Positions 9,669 to 21,349 of a stretch of 21,349 nucleotides of DNA are shown in pieces (position 1 is the first letter of the stretch; every line of letters starts with the position of its first letter). The translations under genes and the position numbers were made by a program. The DNA comes from Larix sibirica (lineage: Eukaryota > Streptophyta > Pinopsida > Pinales > Pinaceae): the NCBI GenBank assembly GCA_004151065.3, contig NWUY0300031009.1, positions 34,760 through 56,108 of the forward strand. The letters are read 5' to 3'. The notes under the pieces were generated by a model. The model was not told the DNA's origin. It made no database searches and worked only from the letters and a program-made list of their open reading frames with translations.

Positions 9669-11058
9669 GTTCAAAAATTTTAAATTCGAGGGTACACTTT
9701 TTTTTTCCTTCTTGGGGGATAAGTGCACTTTCCAGAGAGGAAAGATGCATTTAGACGCACTTTTACCTCATAGGAGGTGTGTCTAGGGCCTTATAGATGT
9801 GCCATGTGTGAAAAAAAAGCACCTACACCTTTCCCTTAACAATGAGGTTCCCCAAAGATGAAAAATTCATCCAAAATGAAAATGAAACCATTAAAATGAA
9901 AGGGATAGGAACAAGGAATCACTTGCACTAGACGAGGATGAAAACCAATGGTTAGATTGATTATAGCATCCAATTGAATCTTGGATGGTGAAATGGAGCT
10001 CCAAATGCACCTATGTGAAAATTAAAAATGACATAGTAATTTTTCTATTTTCCTAATTCATAGTAATTTTCACCCTCTCCGGTATCGTTTTGATATCCCA
10101 TTGGTTCATTTTATTAGATTTTCATGCCTTAATGACTAATGGTGTTAACTGATATTATTTATGATGGTTTTGGAGGTTTGACTATGTCTTAATGACAGTT
10201 TTTAAGGACGTTTTCATTTTCCTTTTGGCCCATCACGATCCATATTGATAGGTAAATTACTCAAAACTACCATATTGGATAGGTTCATTGCCTCATGTGT
10301 ATATTGCATGAGTAGTATCATGTTCATTTTCACCTTAGGGTTGAATCCACTAAGTTATGACATTTACCCTCTTTCGTACTTATGTGTCATCACTTGCATG
10401 GTAAATCCTACCAATCATAGGAACCTTAGTTAGCACCTTGATTTCCTTTCTGGTGCCCATACTACAATTCTCTCTAGGCTCGAGAGCCCTTTTGGCCCCA
10501 CCACGAATTTGTATTGAATCCATATGACTTCCTCACACTCTTATTTTGGCCATCTTTTGTAGGGATCCCATTATTTTTATTTGTATTTTCATAATTTCAT
10601 TATATATTATTGTGTGTGCTTTTGAGCCTAATGTCATTATAGTTCACCTCTTGTTGCTTACTGTCTATGCATATTCTTTAGTCACACACCTTTTCATCTA
10701 TTACTTCTTCATTTCAAAACCTTATACCTGGAAGTGGTAGCTAATGAGTGTCCACCTCTTCCCCATCACCTTTTTTGCATAGGTCTATGTCATGTTCTTG
10801 GAACATCATTGCATGCCATGTGACACTCATTTATTCCACTGTATCATGGCATTCTTTTAATATTTTTCAAGTTTTGTTAATATGAAAAAGATACAAAAAG
10901 ACAAAAAAAGAGAAGGGGGGGAGAATTAAGATATTTGTTTTTTGTCTATGAAGAAACATATTTTGTTACCCTTGAACAAAGCACCAAGTTTTGAGTCTTC
11001 TCAACAAGTTGGGTTTTAGTATTCCCTTAGGACCCAAACCATGATCTTTGATTTTTTA
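9669..11058. other. Non-coding tail (copy 2)
   Basis: Duplicate of 3460-4849; I saw no difference between the copies in this stretch. No gene is recognised. Confidence 0.4.
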
Positions 11059-12374
11059 CTCCTTTGATTGGTTACTCTTCCAGTAATTGTGTAGAATATG
11101 TCAATGCCTCCTATGTTATAGATTTATATGATTGTTCCTTCTTGTGTCTCATGCTTCCCAAGCCACCATTTTGTTGTTCTTATGTTCAAGGGTTTTGGTT
11201 GCCCATGTCACCCATTCCTTTGATTCCATAACTTTGCATGTCAATCATCCTTGTTGAGAAGTTGTTCTTAGTTATCTCACATCTAGTGTATACATAAGTC
11301 GATTGATGAGGGGTACCTTAACTTCAACAAGAATGGATCTTGTCCCATCAACTTCAACTCATCTATTATGAGATTGATATTTAGAGCCCTTCTTAGTACC
11401 TTGGGGCTTGCACTCATCAATGATAGTTTCCCTTTCTATTGATAGTGGGAATACCTCAATGTCCCCTACTTGATAGATTCTAATTAGTACTCAAAATTAT
11501 TCCATCTCTTCACACTTGATTGGATTGTATTATTGTACCTTGACATCCATCATCATTATTGTTGGGTTGTCTTGTGTTTGTTAATGGTCAGTGATCCAAT
11601 GGTTTATTTTATGTTCGATGTCAGCTCATTCATCCACATGGTAGATTCATACATTTTGATGGGTTGGGATTGAATACCTTGCACCTATGACAACATTCCT
11701 ATGTTTGTTTATGCCCAAATTGCTCAAGACCATACCACCTAGCTTGACATTTGCACTCGATTTGAGGATTTTGTTTTGTTATTAGAGTATCAAATATTCT
11801 CCTACTATATTAAAACATGGATCCACATTGTATTTGTTCATGATATTATCTATACTTGACATGGATCTACTATTTATCATTTGCATGGCCGTGATCTTGC
11901 ATTTTGCATGGATCCGTAGTGCACTTGATTTGGCAGTTGTGCTTTTTTACACTTAAGCATGGATATGTCCAATATGAAGTTCATCAAACTCTGCCTTGTT
12001 CCACTCAACAACTTCCTCCATGATTTGTAATGTATTTTGGATATTAACTTCCCTTCTAAACTCATACATTAGGGAGCATCCATTATAGCATTATTTGACA
12101 CCTAATAGTCATCTATGCTCAATTGGCCTTCATACATGGTAGTTCCATTGTTTTCCAACTACATGGGTTTTTGTTTTAGCATGTGTTTCTACATAGATAT
12201 CCCTTTACTTGAAGAATATTGTGTCTTAGATGCTCCTTGTTGGTTAGCAAGGCACTTCTACATAGAAATCTATAGATGCACGACCTTTAGTGCATATCTA
12301 AGTGGGATCCATGCGATATGCACACCTATACTCATTGGAAACATGCCACCAATTGTCTCAATCACCTTCTAAGG
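11059..12374 (-). other. Possible antisense coding remnant, unidentified (copy 2)
   Basis: Duplicate of 4850-6165, differing by one base at 11243. The same low-stop minus-strand stretches are present (11469-11275 and about 12079-11959). The family is unknown and chance is possible. Confidence 0.2.
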
Positions 12375-13649
12375 TTTATAAATTGAGGTATAGGTATAAA
12401 GGAAAACAACTAGAGAGAGTAATTATTTACCCTTACGCTGGAGAAATCATTTTGGTCTTTGGGTCATGATGTTAAATCCATAGAGATTCATATCTCTAAT
12501 TTATATCGTATATGTGGGTTAGGGACCTAAAAACCTTTTGTTTTTCCCTTTCCCTTATGCATGTGGAGATGGAGCATGGAATATTATTTGAAGTGGCCCA
12601 TGATTGGATGAACTAGGATGATGGTGAAAAGAGGCTCCGACAAGAAGATCAAGTTTATAATATTGTTTTATTTCATTGAATCAAGATCTCTCTTCTTTCC
12701 CTCCCCAACTATTGTATTGTGATTGATATTGGAGAATTATTTTAACTTGATAAGTTAATTATGAATTGAAACATCATTTATTTAGATCTTGTATGTTGGA
12801 AATGTATGTTTGTGATGTGTTTGTAGGTTTAAGAACTCAAATCTAATAGCAGACAAGTCGGATCTATATTTGCAAGCCATGGATCTCATTGGACAACCTT
12901 CAAATTAAGGTAGTTACCTTCTCACCTTGTTGATTTTAAAGCATGGAAGATTAGCTTCTATGAAAAGAGGATTTCTACTCTTCGATTTTTCTTTGTCATA
13001 ATCCATCCCTTCTATAACTATTGTTTAACTTGAAATAGTCTAGTTTCTCAAGAATATACAAATTGGTAGAGATGGTGGTTATACTAATGAAGAAAATGTC
13101 TTAAATCAAACTACATCCTTATAAAAAACGATAATTGGGGAAGTAGGTAAACTACAACCCACTACCCACCCATGTAACGTCAAGACCAAATTTATGGTAG
13201 ATTCTTTAGAAATGTTGTAATTTGATTGAGTGAATAGATCTTCTAATTTCGTATCCACATAAAAAGTAATTGTTATAAATCCACAAGGATGTCAAATTAT
13301 CCCAAACTTTTTACTTAAGAAAAAGCATACGATATTTTTTTCTAATAAAGAAATGAATTTCCACGATTCAAGAGATGACAAAATTAGCATAATTTCCAAA
13401 CCTAATATGAAATACTACACAACTTTTTTTAATAGTAATTTTTATATTTTATTTTTGATTTCTTTAACTTAACAATTATCCTCCAACAAAAAGTATTTTC
13501 TCACATCAACCTTTGTGACCAATAAATAATTAAAATCATCACATTTAAAAATAAACCATTTTAGTAAAATGATTGAAATACACATATATTAAAAAACTTT
13601 ATCAAACTATGAAATTTTTTTGATAAATAATCAAAAGCCAATCAAGACT
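12375..13649. other. Non-coding, A/T-rich tail (copy 2)
   Basis: Duplicate of 6166-7441 with substitutions at 12436, 12772, 13124, 13130 and 13649 and a one-base deletion near 12818. No gene, RNA or element end is recognised. Confidence 0.4.
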
Positions 13650-13710
13650 AAAACATGCATTTTATACAAAGTAAGGACTAAAAACATGTATTTTATACAA
13701 AACAAGGACT
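13650..13710. repeat. 31-base tandem repeat, two units
   Basis: Units start at 13650 and 13681 and share aaaacatgYattttatacaa followed by aaggact (about 90% alike). The second unit crosses the right edge of the duplicated segment at 13700. This allows the reading that the left contig stopped inside this tandem repeat. Confidence 0.85.
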
Positions 13711-13856
13711 AATAACGATGATTCCATAGTTGTATTGACAAAAGGAAAGAAGTGACTTATGATAGTAATAGGGTGTCGAGTGCATGGCCAATCTTTTTTG
13801 AATTTCATGGAGTGTACTAAAGAACAATTAGGCTTGAAGTCTCTATCATATATTTT
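13711..13856. other. Short unique spacer
   Basis: No feature. The small plus-strand frame at 13759-13950 has no recognisable motif and runs into the following repeat. Confidence 0.4.
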
Positions 13857-14108
13857 ACACTTATCAATACCTTTATATTATTATTTTATTTATTTTATCT
13901 TGTTTAGGAATAATATTTTACATACATTTTCAACATTTTCAACACTATAGTCATTCCATTCAACATCTAATACTTGCATTTTAACACTAACACTTATCAA
14001 GACCTTTATATTATTATTTTATTTATTTAATCTTATTTAGGATTAATATTTTACATACATTTTTCAACATTCTAGTCATTCCATTCCACATTTAATAATT
14101 GTTTTTTA
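13857..14108. repeat. 133-base tandem repeat, two units
   Basis: Unit 1 starts at 13857 (acacttatcaataccttta) and unit 2 at 13990 (acacttatcaagaccttta). Both continue with the same A/T-rich core, a tttacatacattttt-like segment and catt/ccattc...cattt near the end. Identity is roughly 90% with small indels, so this is an older local duplication than the 6.2-kb one. No coding content. Confidence 0.85.
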
Positions 14109-15529
14109 AATGTAATCGTCAAAGAAACATGTTTATTCATCAACTTACTTCGTAAAGTGTAGGTGTTGAGTCAAGATCTTTATTTTCCGTATTAGTATCT
14201 CTTGTTATTGTCATATTTATTAAAACATCTGCTACTTACTTACCTTTCACGTAGAACAAATACATTATAAACACCTCTCTTGACATGTCTAATCATTGTT
14301 TTCTTTGACTAGTATTTGCCCATTTAATTCCGAGGCACATAGTCTTCGTGTATGAATTATTTCCCTTTCACTTACCTTCCAAGGCATTAGCATCCTTGGT
14401 CTTCAACTTACACATACAAGTCAACCTTTTCATTGATGGCAATGAGTTTCCCATTGCCAAACATAGCTATGATGGTTTCAATGGAGTATCATTGCCCATA
14501 AAATAAGATACTTTCATTTTATGAAAAGTCCATTACATAGGGTATGTAATCCTCCTTAGAATTATCTATGCTTCTTTCATACTCTTGTTTTTTTTTTCAA
14601 TGTCGAGAAATTTCCTCCATCGAGAATGTTGCCTAGGCTGGGTAGCTTAAATATTTCAACCTCTCCTTCATGAGGTTTGAACCTATATGATCTAATGAGG
14701 ACTAAAATCACGTACGTTCATGTAAATTTATAATTCCCTTCTCATACGAAGCCTAAAGACTCTGCTCTGCAATTACCTCATAATTAACTTCAAGTACATT
14801 GAGAACATACACTTTCTATTCTATAATCATATAATCATAGTCATTCCTGAGACATATTTTGGAAGGATAAGGCTCATGTTATAATCTCCTCTACAATAAT
14901 GTTCTAATTAATATACTCTTTCCCATTTCCAAACTCTAAGTTGAGGATTAAGAATTACAACACTCAGAAGTTGGCATGCATTTTATATTTCTGCTTTAGA
15001 GTACAACTTTGTGTGTTAGTTTCAATTTTATTTCCACCCACTTTTGGATTAGAATTATGAGCCTCATGAGCTCATTTTCCATAACATGTGACTTTTTCAT
15101 GTCTTGCTCATTCCCAACTAATCCTTAGAAAGTTATTCCATTCTAATGCAAGTATATGCATTCTTAGGAATTTCTAAACTTTATAAGCTCGTCTTTTAAA
15201 CCTCTACCATCTACCCAAGCATTAATATTGATCCTCATCATGGATACTTTCTGTCAAATAGTTGTGGGCCAACTACAATTTTATTTTGACCACTTAGGAC
15301 TTCTTTCCCAAACAACCCTAGTGCTACAACATGAGCTTCAATGCCACTTTGTAACATAGCCATCCAACTCAATAGCCTTATTGGCAAAGTGGGGCAACTT
15401 TTTCAACTTTTCGATTGAATTTAACCCTTCGACGGTTCTTAATTCCCTTTCATTCAAATTAACCCTCTTTCTTAACTCATGTTGAGCCAATTTGAAGCAT
15501 CTTAACTTAGCTTATTTGAATGCAACACA
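14109..15529. other. Unique non-coding region
   Basis: I find no protein motif, RNA gene or repeat above noise on either strand over these 1.4 kb. A pyrimidine-rich A/T composition continues from the preceding region. Confidence 0.4.
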
Positions 15530-16310
15530 TACTCATTGGGATACATTTGAACAACCCATTGAGCCACTTTAAAACATCCCATCGGACCCCTTTTGAAAAT
15601 GCACCCGATAGACCATCAACCACTTTCAAAAGATCAAAAAACACCCATAGCATCGAGCCCCATTTGAATAACCCGTGAATCTTATCCAAAATATCCCATC
15701 AAGCCCTTATTAAAGATGCACCTAATGTACAGGAAGAGGCCATCATCCTTATGCTAAAGATGCTTCAATATCAAATGTTCTCCTTGATGGAAAAGCCATT
15801 GCGTTCTTTCAAAGGAACACTATTCTAACACCCTTGAGGGCCAATTGAAAATAACAATTTTTTAATGCTCCAGATAGTCCATCAATCCTATTTCAAAGAT
15901 GTCACTTTAAAAGATATGTCCGTCATAAAATTTCAAAAGATGTCATCGAGACTCTTTGAAATAGACACCTAGTGCAAGCATAGGCCATTGGTATTTTATT
16001 GATTTTTTTCTCGAATTTGAAAAAACTTAAGACAAGGTCAAATGCATCATTCAATTATAACACTTCAAATTCCAACAGAAAGAGCTAGGCCATTAGGACC
16101 TTTCAAAATATGTCATCACACACTTTCAAAATATTGGACTAATAGGCCATTGGTCCTCTTTGAAAGATGCATTTGGGTAATTTCAAAAGATTGATTTGCT
16201 AGGCCATTGGGCCTCTTTGAAAGCTTCCTATCATGCCTCTCTTGAAGATGTGATTGATTTGAAGGATAAGGCCACCAAGTCTCTTTCAAAGAAGAGATCG
16301 ATTGAGGAAC
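15530..16310. repeat. Degenerate tandem array with a 57-base period
   Basis: A recurring module of roughly aggccattggNcctctttga, then aagatg or aaatatg, then a second ttcaaaaga-type half is visible many times. The clearest units start at 16087, 16144 and 16201 (exactly 57 bases apart), then 16269 (68 bases). More diverged modules lie at 15982, 15737 and, as ccatcggacc, gaccatcaacc and ccatcaagccc forms, between 15550 and 15720. 57 is a multiple of three, and the minus-strand frame 15689-15507 shows matching internal peptide repeats (LFKWG, LLKVVDGLSG, LKWLNGLFK). I cannot tell an old minisatellite from a decayed repeat-protein exon. Confidence 0.65.
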
Positions 16311-18815
16311 TTTAAATATACTAATTTGAAGTAAATAATAGAGATAAGGGAATCAAACTTATTTTTCAGGTACTATTCGAATTTGAAAACAACAAGGAAA
16401 AGGACATAAGCCTCACTCAAAGGTAATACTTTGAATTAAAGAAAAATTGCTTAGGGTCCATTTTAATAAGGCTATGAATTATACAAAGGGAAACATGAAT
16501 ACCAAATGAAGTTAGCACTCCAAACATAACAAAGGCCTAATATTGGGGAAAAAAAAAGCCTATAGGATTTAACTCCATGCCAGGTTACGATTTGGCCTTT
16601 GGCCATGCTACCTACAAGGATACTTTCAACTAAACACGGCGTACACCACCCAAGTTCAAATGGGAACATAATATCACATACATAATGTAAATTAATGCCA
16701 AATAAACTCCAAGGCAATTTGAATTATTAAAGCAAGTAGCTTATCAATGCATGAATTATGCGTGAAACATTATTTTACCATGAAGTCCATTTTTAGTTCA
16801 TATGAAAAATACTAGCTTAACAATAGAGTTATCAATAGGAATTCATAACAGAGATGGGATGCTTGTCTAAGAATAAGTATGTCTAAGGAAATTATCTATT
16901 GGTGAGTAATTTTCACCCATATGTAATCCTCTATGTATGTTAGCCCCAAGTTGGGCTATCAAGCCACTAGAGTGAAGGAAATTGGTCCAAGACACCCAAG
17001 TCACTCACCCAAACCAATTTCTCACATGCTCAACCAAACTATTTACCCTAGAATTCTTTAGGACACACTCCATCCAGTCAAACCATGGCACTCCCTTCAT
17101 TGCTCCACACAACATAAGTAAGATATTTCCTTTCTTTGCTCAACAATCCCTTAGTGATTTTCTCCCTTCTCATGTGCTTTAGTGTGTTTAGAAGGATTCC
17201 AACCTATTGTCTACCTTCAGCATCAACTTAGTAGATTTGTATATTCTTTCTTGAGCACACATTAAGAAACAATCAATAGGAAAAGTGGATATGGCTTCCT
17301 GTTGAACCAACCTCTTTGTTTCTTTGTATCCTTCAATCTCCCTTAAGCTTACAACCTTCCCTTCTTTGTCCTACTCTTCTCAAACTCATATCTTTCTCTT
17401 CCTTAATATAATTTGGCCACTGACAAATTCCAAACTAAATACTCCAACATAACATAGGAACACAAACACAATGTATCAAATAGATGAAGGGTTGAATGAG
17501 ATGTAATGGTCAATTCGAATTTCATTTTCATGTAACTGGTAGCCCTCTATACATTGGGGTAAATTATGATCTTGCTTTTGATTACAAATTTTAAACCATA
17601 GACTATTTATATTATTAAAGTTAACAATGGAAGTAACATATTTACATAACAATTATTTATCTAAAATATTCATTCTCCTTTATAATTTGAATTATTACTA
17701 ACATGAGTGCATTCAAGCCATGCTCAATAAATCAAACATAGAGACACATCTAAAACAATAATTGAAAAAATTAACAAATAAAAAAAATAAACTCCATGGC
17801 ATTCCAAACACATCTGACACTTATCTTTTAAATTTCCTCCAACTAGGTGAAAACAAAGGACATTCCTCCCAATGATAAGCACTATGCCAACTAGTTGTCT
17901 CTTTCTTTGACAGATGCCACCCCTGAGTTGGGACTATCAGTCCACAAGGGGTGAATTTTACACCTATTCCTCTTCTATTCATAAACACGCTAATCTTAGA
18001 GTGCTCACCCAAAGTCATGTATCCTATACCCAAGTGGTGTAGGTAACTCCATCCGCAACATACCCCAACCTCTCACTCATTCCCCATCAACCTGCATTAT
18101 GCTAGGGAAGGCACCCCCTTCTCTACACTGTAGTCCCTCAAGTTGTCCCCTTTCTCTTCTAGTGTTCTAGTACAATCCGACCATGAAATATCCATGATAA
18201 GGCTCTAGGGACATCACACTGCAGGCTGGATTCCCTATTATTTAGGAACCCATTTATTACGGTAGTTATTTTACCATTTTATTAGGGTGGTCTTGAATCT
18301 TGAGTGACATTTTATGAAAACACTCATATTTATTTAGATTCTCAACTAGAGCTACCATAGCGTGGATGATTTTCGTCCTTGAATGATGGAATGAACAAAT
18401 AATGAATCAATGGTTTTCTAACAAGATATATGGATGGCTATGGCTTGACAAGTGGCTTCCCAATAAGTGACCACTTTCCCCTTTTTAATCTCACTTAGGA
18501 TAACTAATCCCATAATTAATTAAAGTGATACACAACTATGACTAAATAACTTTGTGTAAAAATGGTTAATGAAGACTAGGGACATTCGCTAGGGTCATCA
18601 TCCCTTAGCCCCTATCATTTCCCCCACTTTTGGAATCATGGCTCCAACTCTCTTCTTCATGCTTCTTCACTTACAGTTGTTGGGTATTTTTATATTAAAA
18701 ATCAAATGTACATATTTAAAATATATTTGGTCATCCTAGACCATTCATGTCTAGCTTCTATCCTTTACAAAATTACATAATATTTATATCTTGGGGTAAA
18801 AAACGGAGTGTTACA
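16311..18815. other. Unique non-coding region
   Basis: No gene, RNA or element domain is recognised over 2.5 kb. Bases 17821-18260 are less A/T-rich than their surroundings and include a 70-codon minus-strand frame without known motifs. The string ggagtgttaca ends at 18815 and resembles the 3' end of a gypsy LTR, but I found no matching 5' end, flanking target duplication or primer-binding site. The region may hold diverged solo-LTR material. Confidence 0.35.
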
Positions 18816-21349
18816 TGCATTAAGAGACTACACAAGAAATACATGGTTTTAATATTCATGAGATTCAAATTCCTGTGAAGATGGAGTGTCTTACACTCAT
18901 CCCAAGTTGTACTCAACTACATGCTCTCATAAGTATGGAAGGTGGACTTCCCCACCAACCACGACTTGCATTTATTGACTCGGGTTGGGTTTTTTAATAA
19001 GACATGTGGTGAAAAGATGAAGGTTAGGAGACTTTGGCAAATTGGGACTATTTCTGAAACCTTTCGACTTCATTTTATCTTCCTCTCTAGTGGGCTTATA
19101 GCCCCTCTCATGCTCTTCTACAACAAACCTTGGAGCTTTATATTAATTTTCAAAATATTTTTTACATTTCTTAAGAATACCATGGAAAGTCTACTTCATG
19201 CTATATTGAAAGAATATTTCTCAAAATGCATGCCTAGACATTCACTAGTCAAGTGTTGGCCTTGATCTTTGCATTAGGAATTCATACTAGAACATTAACA
19301 TGACTTGCACACAAGAGTGTTTATATATATTGACTCTTATCATTATATCCACTTATTCATAATCATGTCCAAATCATCCAAAGGGATAAAGCTAGGATAC
19401 TACAACTATTCTCTTATTAAGGATAACATCTCATGCAAATGGGGGAATATGTAGCATATTTATTTCACACCTTGTAATTTTCATATGCCTACCCAGTAGG
19501 AAGGCCATAGTATGACCCTCTTTTTTATGATCATCATGCATGACTCACCCAATGATGGAATGAGATCACTCTACCGATCTTTTATGCTAGACCACCTTCC
19601 TCAAATTACCCCTCCTTAGCCTAAATATATGAACTCTTAGGGAAGTGTAGTGCTTGGGTAGTGTCCTTTGTTACCTCCCCTCTCTTTCTCTTCAACTCTT
19701 GGTTGAATGTTCAACTCACTTTGACCCTTGAGGGACTCATTCGGGATACTTTCTTACTCTAGAGGTTCAATTTGGGGTATACTTCCTTAATAAGGTCCAT
19801 AATTACTTAATATGCCTCACTATGGGTCCACAACAACTAAATATATTTTGGGTTGTTATTTACAAGGTCAAATGAGTAAAATCTCCTTAACCCTTTCATG
19901 GCTTGAAGGTGTTAAGAATACCACATATTTCTTGGTTGCATTGTGATTATGTATTATTCGTGGTGGAACAAAGAGATTTTTTAGAGGAAAAACTTGTGAA
20001 ATAACCTAACAAACTCATGGTATGTAGTGGAATGTTGAAATTTGAATTTTTTGTATGGGGATTTCTCTCTAAGATTTGGATTGTCATACAGTTACTCCTA
20101 GAGGTTTTTCCTTTTCTTAATTGTACCATTCAATTCCTAATATTAAATTATCTTTGATTCCATTCCCTTTCATTATCTTATAGGCACACTCTCATATTGG
20201 AGTCAATTCTTGATCTAACATCCTAATTATCTTACAAGACTCTTGGGTTGTTTGTATTTGTCTTCTCCAACACTTCAACACAAATATCTTGGTATTAGTT
20301 TGGCTCCAACCTTGTAGGCTCATTATCTCATCCTAGGGAATTTCAAAGGATTTAGTCCTCTCATACATTGGAATCAACCCTATAACCTCAAGATAGGTCT
20401 CAACACAACCACATAAAGGGAGGTATCAAACCATTTTGAGGGCACGTAGGTCTCGATTCATTACATATTTTTATATCATTTATATGTGGTAGATCTAGAG
20501 TTTTTATTACTTTACATTGGAGATTAGTAAAATCATGTTTTATAAAAGGCTCAATGTGTGAAGGATGATTTAGGAGGTCAAACAATTCAATATAGACCTA
20601 TCACAACTCTTGTGTTCATCCCAAGAAGCCTCAACACCTGTAGCGATGCTCATTTAGGCTATTTCACCATAAGAATTTGGGAATAGACCCTAAGTTAGTT
20701 TGCATTTACTTTGTTAATTTATTCTTAAATACTTGTTGGAAATCCTAATTGAAGAACCTTGATTACCTATGACCCTAGATAACTAATTAAATTTAAAACC
20801 AAAATTAATCTAGAGGTATTTCTCCCTTTAAATCAAGTGGAGAATCCACTCTCTCTTCATCACTTATTAGTGATGTTTGCAATAGGGTAGTTCCCATTTC
20901 CTCTATTTCCTAGCCTTATATTGTGTGTGGAAGCACGAATCCCTTCACTTGCTACAATGCCCTTCATAGTATGAATGAAACTACTATTTTGGTTATTGTG
21001 AAAGAAACAAATTTATTATAAAAAGACTAAAGCTAATAATAATAATTTATTTGTAAAGTCACAACCAAGCCAAATACCAATTTAGTGTATAAAGCCGTGT
21101 TATTTGCAAAACAAGGGACCCCTATGCGGTTACATCCAAGTATATATATTTTTTTAATAAAAAGAATAAAAAAATTATATGTTTATGTAAAACCAATATA
21201 ATTATATAAAAGTTTGAATTATGAGTTTTCAAATTTTCAAATCATTTTGCTCCAAAGAATCATGCTACCAAAAAGACACAAAATTAACCCATATCTATGA
21301 GAGATCCAATATCTTAAGGTGTATTTTTTTTTAATCTTAAAACTTAAAA
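18816..21349. other. Unique non-coding region to the right edge
   Basis: I see nothing nameable in these 2.5 kb. The longest plus-strand frame (18942-19265) begins with GTG, so as a plant gene it would start at the ATG near 19016 and be only about 82 codons; it has no family motif. The last 350 bases are strongly A/T-rich with T and A homopolymers. Confidence 0.4.

Larger units (their letters stand above)
7494..13700. repeat. 6.2-kb near-identical direct repeat, copy 2
   Basis: This 6207-base segment matches 1285-7492 at an offset of 6209 bases, dropping to 6208 after a one-base deletion near 12818. About 13 substitutions were counted by eye. Between 3421 and 5033 of copy 1 I see no difference at all; many of the rest lie in the last 1.3 kb. 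The sequence continues without a break into unique DNA at 13701, so this copy is the one joined to the right-hand flank, while copy 1 is joined to the left-hand flank. Confidence 0.97.

Noticed and set aside
1285-13700. The two 6.2-kb copies as LTRs of one giant element
   Set aside because: The unit begins inside an integrase frame, contains pol domains, and the copies abut with no internal region.
15530-16310. CRISPR-like array
   Set aside because: The repeats are diverged and contiguous rather than identical short repeats with unique spacers, and the sequence is from a plant genome.
16472-16717. 81-codon minus-strand open frame
   Set aside because: Rich in Trp, Cys and Phe without a recognisable pattern; looks like a chance frame in intergenic DNA.
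17821-18033. 70-codon minus-strand open frame in a less A/T-rich patch
   Set aside because: No recognisable motif. It may be part of diverged LTR or gene debris, but nothing supports a gene call.
17531-18815. Possible solo LTR between tgtaact and gtgttaca
   Set aside because: The ends are only loosely inverted, the 5-base flanks do not match, and no primer-binding site or polypurine tract was found.
18942-19265. 107-codon plus-strand open frame, the longest in the window
   Set aside because: It starts with GTG, which is not a usual plant start. From the first ATG it is about 82 codons, with no family motif, promoter signal or conserved context.

Overview
This is an A/T-rich, gene-poor stretch of nuclear DNA from a plant. 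The evidence is decayed plant-type LTR-retrotransposon protein sequence of both the Ty1/copia and Ty3/gypsy superfamilies, a plant-mobile-domain-like fragment, few CpG dinucleotides, and no long open frame. A large-genome seed plant (gymnosperm or similar) fits, but the species cannot be told from the sequence. I see no intact host gene, no tRNA or rRNA, and nothing prokaryotic. The longest open frames (60-107 codons) look like chance frames or fragments of dead elements.

Layout. Bases 1-895 hold a broken copia reverse transcriptase on the minus strand, read from right to left. It carries three in-frame stops, a frameshift and an internal deletion. At about 880-900 it meets, head to head, the C-terminal part of a Ty3/gypsy integrase on the plus strand (about 896-1446). 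This is followed by an RNase H-like domain (1562-1983) and then a decayed antisense frame resembling the plant mobile domain (3459 down to about 2580). The order integrase, RNase H, antisense mobile-domain frame, long non-coding tail suggests one element of the Tat-like (Grande/Retand-type) gypsy group, known for extra RNase H domains and antisense frames between pol and the 3' LTR. The lineage is my inference from domain order.

Bases 1285-7492 are repeated almost perfectly as 7494-13700, with about 14 differences including one 1-base deletion. A single N (7493) sits exactly at the junction. The other gap (NN, 772-773) is likewise flanked by an exact 12-base direct repeat. Both gaps look like contig ends that overlap but were never merged, so the 6.2-kb tandem duplication may be an assembly artefact. 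A real recent duplication or two joined haplotypes are the alternatives. Every element feature in copy 1 therefore reappears at +6209 in copy 2.

Bases 13701-21349 are unique. They hold a 31-base tandem repeat at the edge of the duplication, a two-copy 133-base tandem repeat (13857-14108), and an old degenerate tandem array with a clear 57-base period in its best part (about 15530-16310). The remaining 5 kb contains no element, gene or RNA that I can name.

The genes do not work together in any living system: this is layered transposon debris. The most interesting points are the gypsy element's gene order with the antisense frame, the head-to-head copia/gypsy junction, the duplication question, and the 57-base array.
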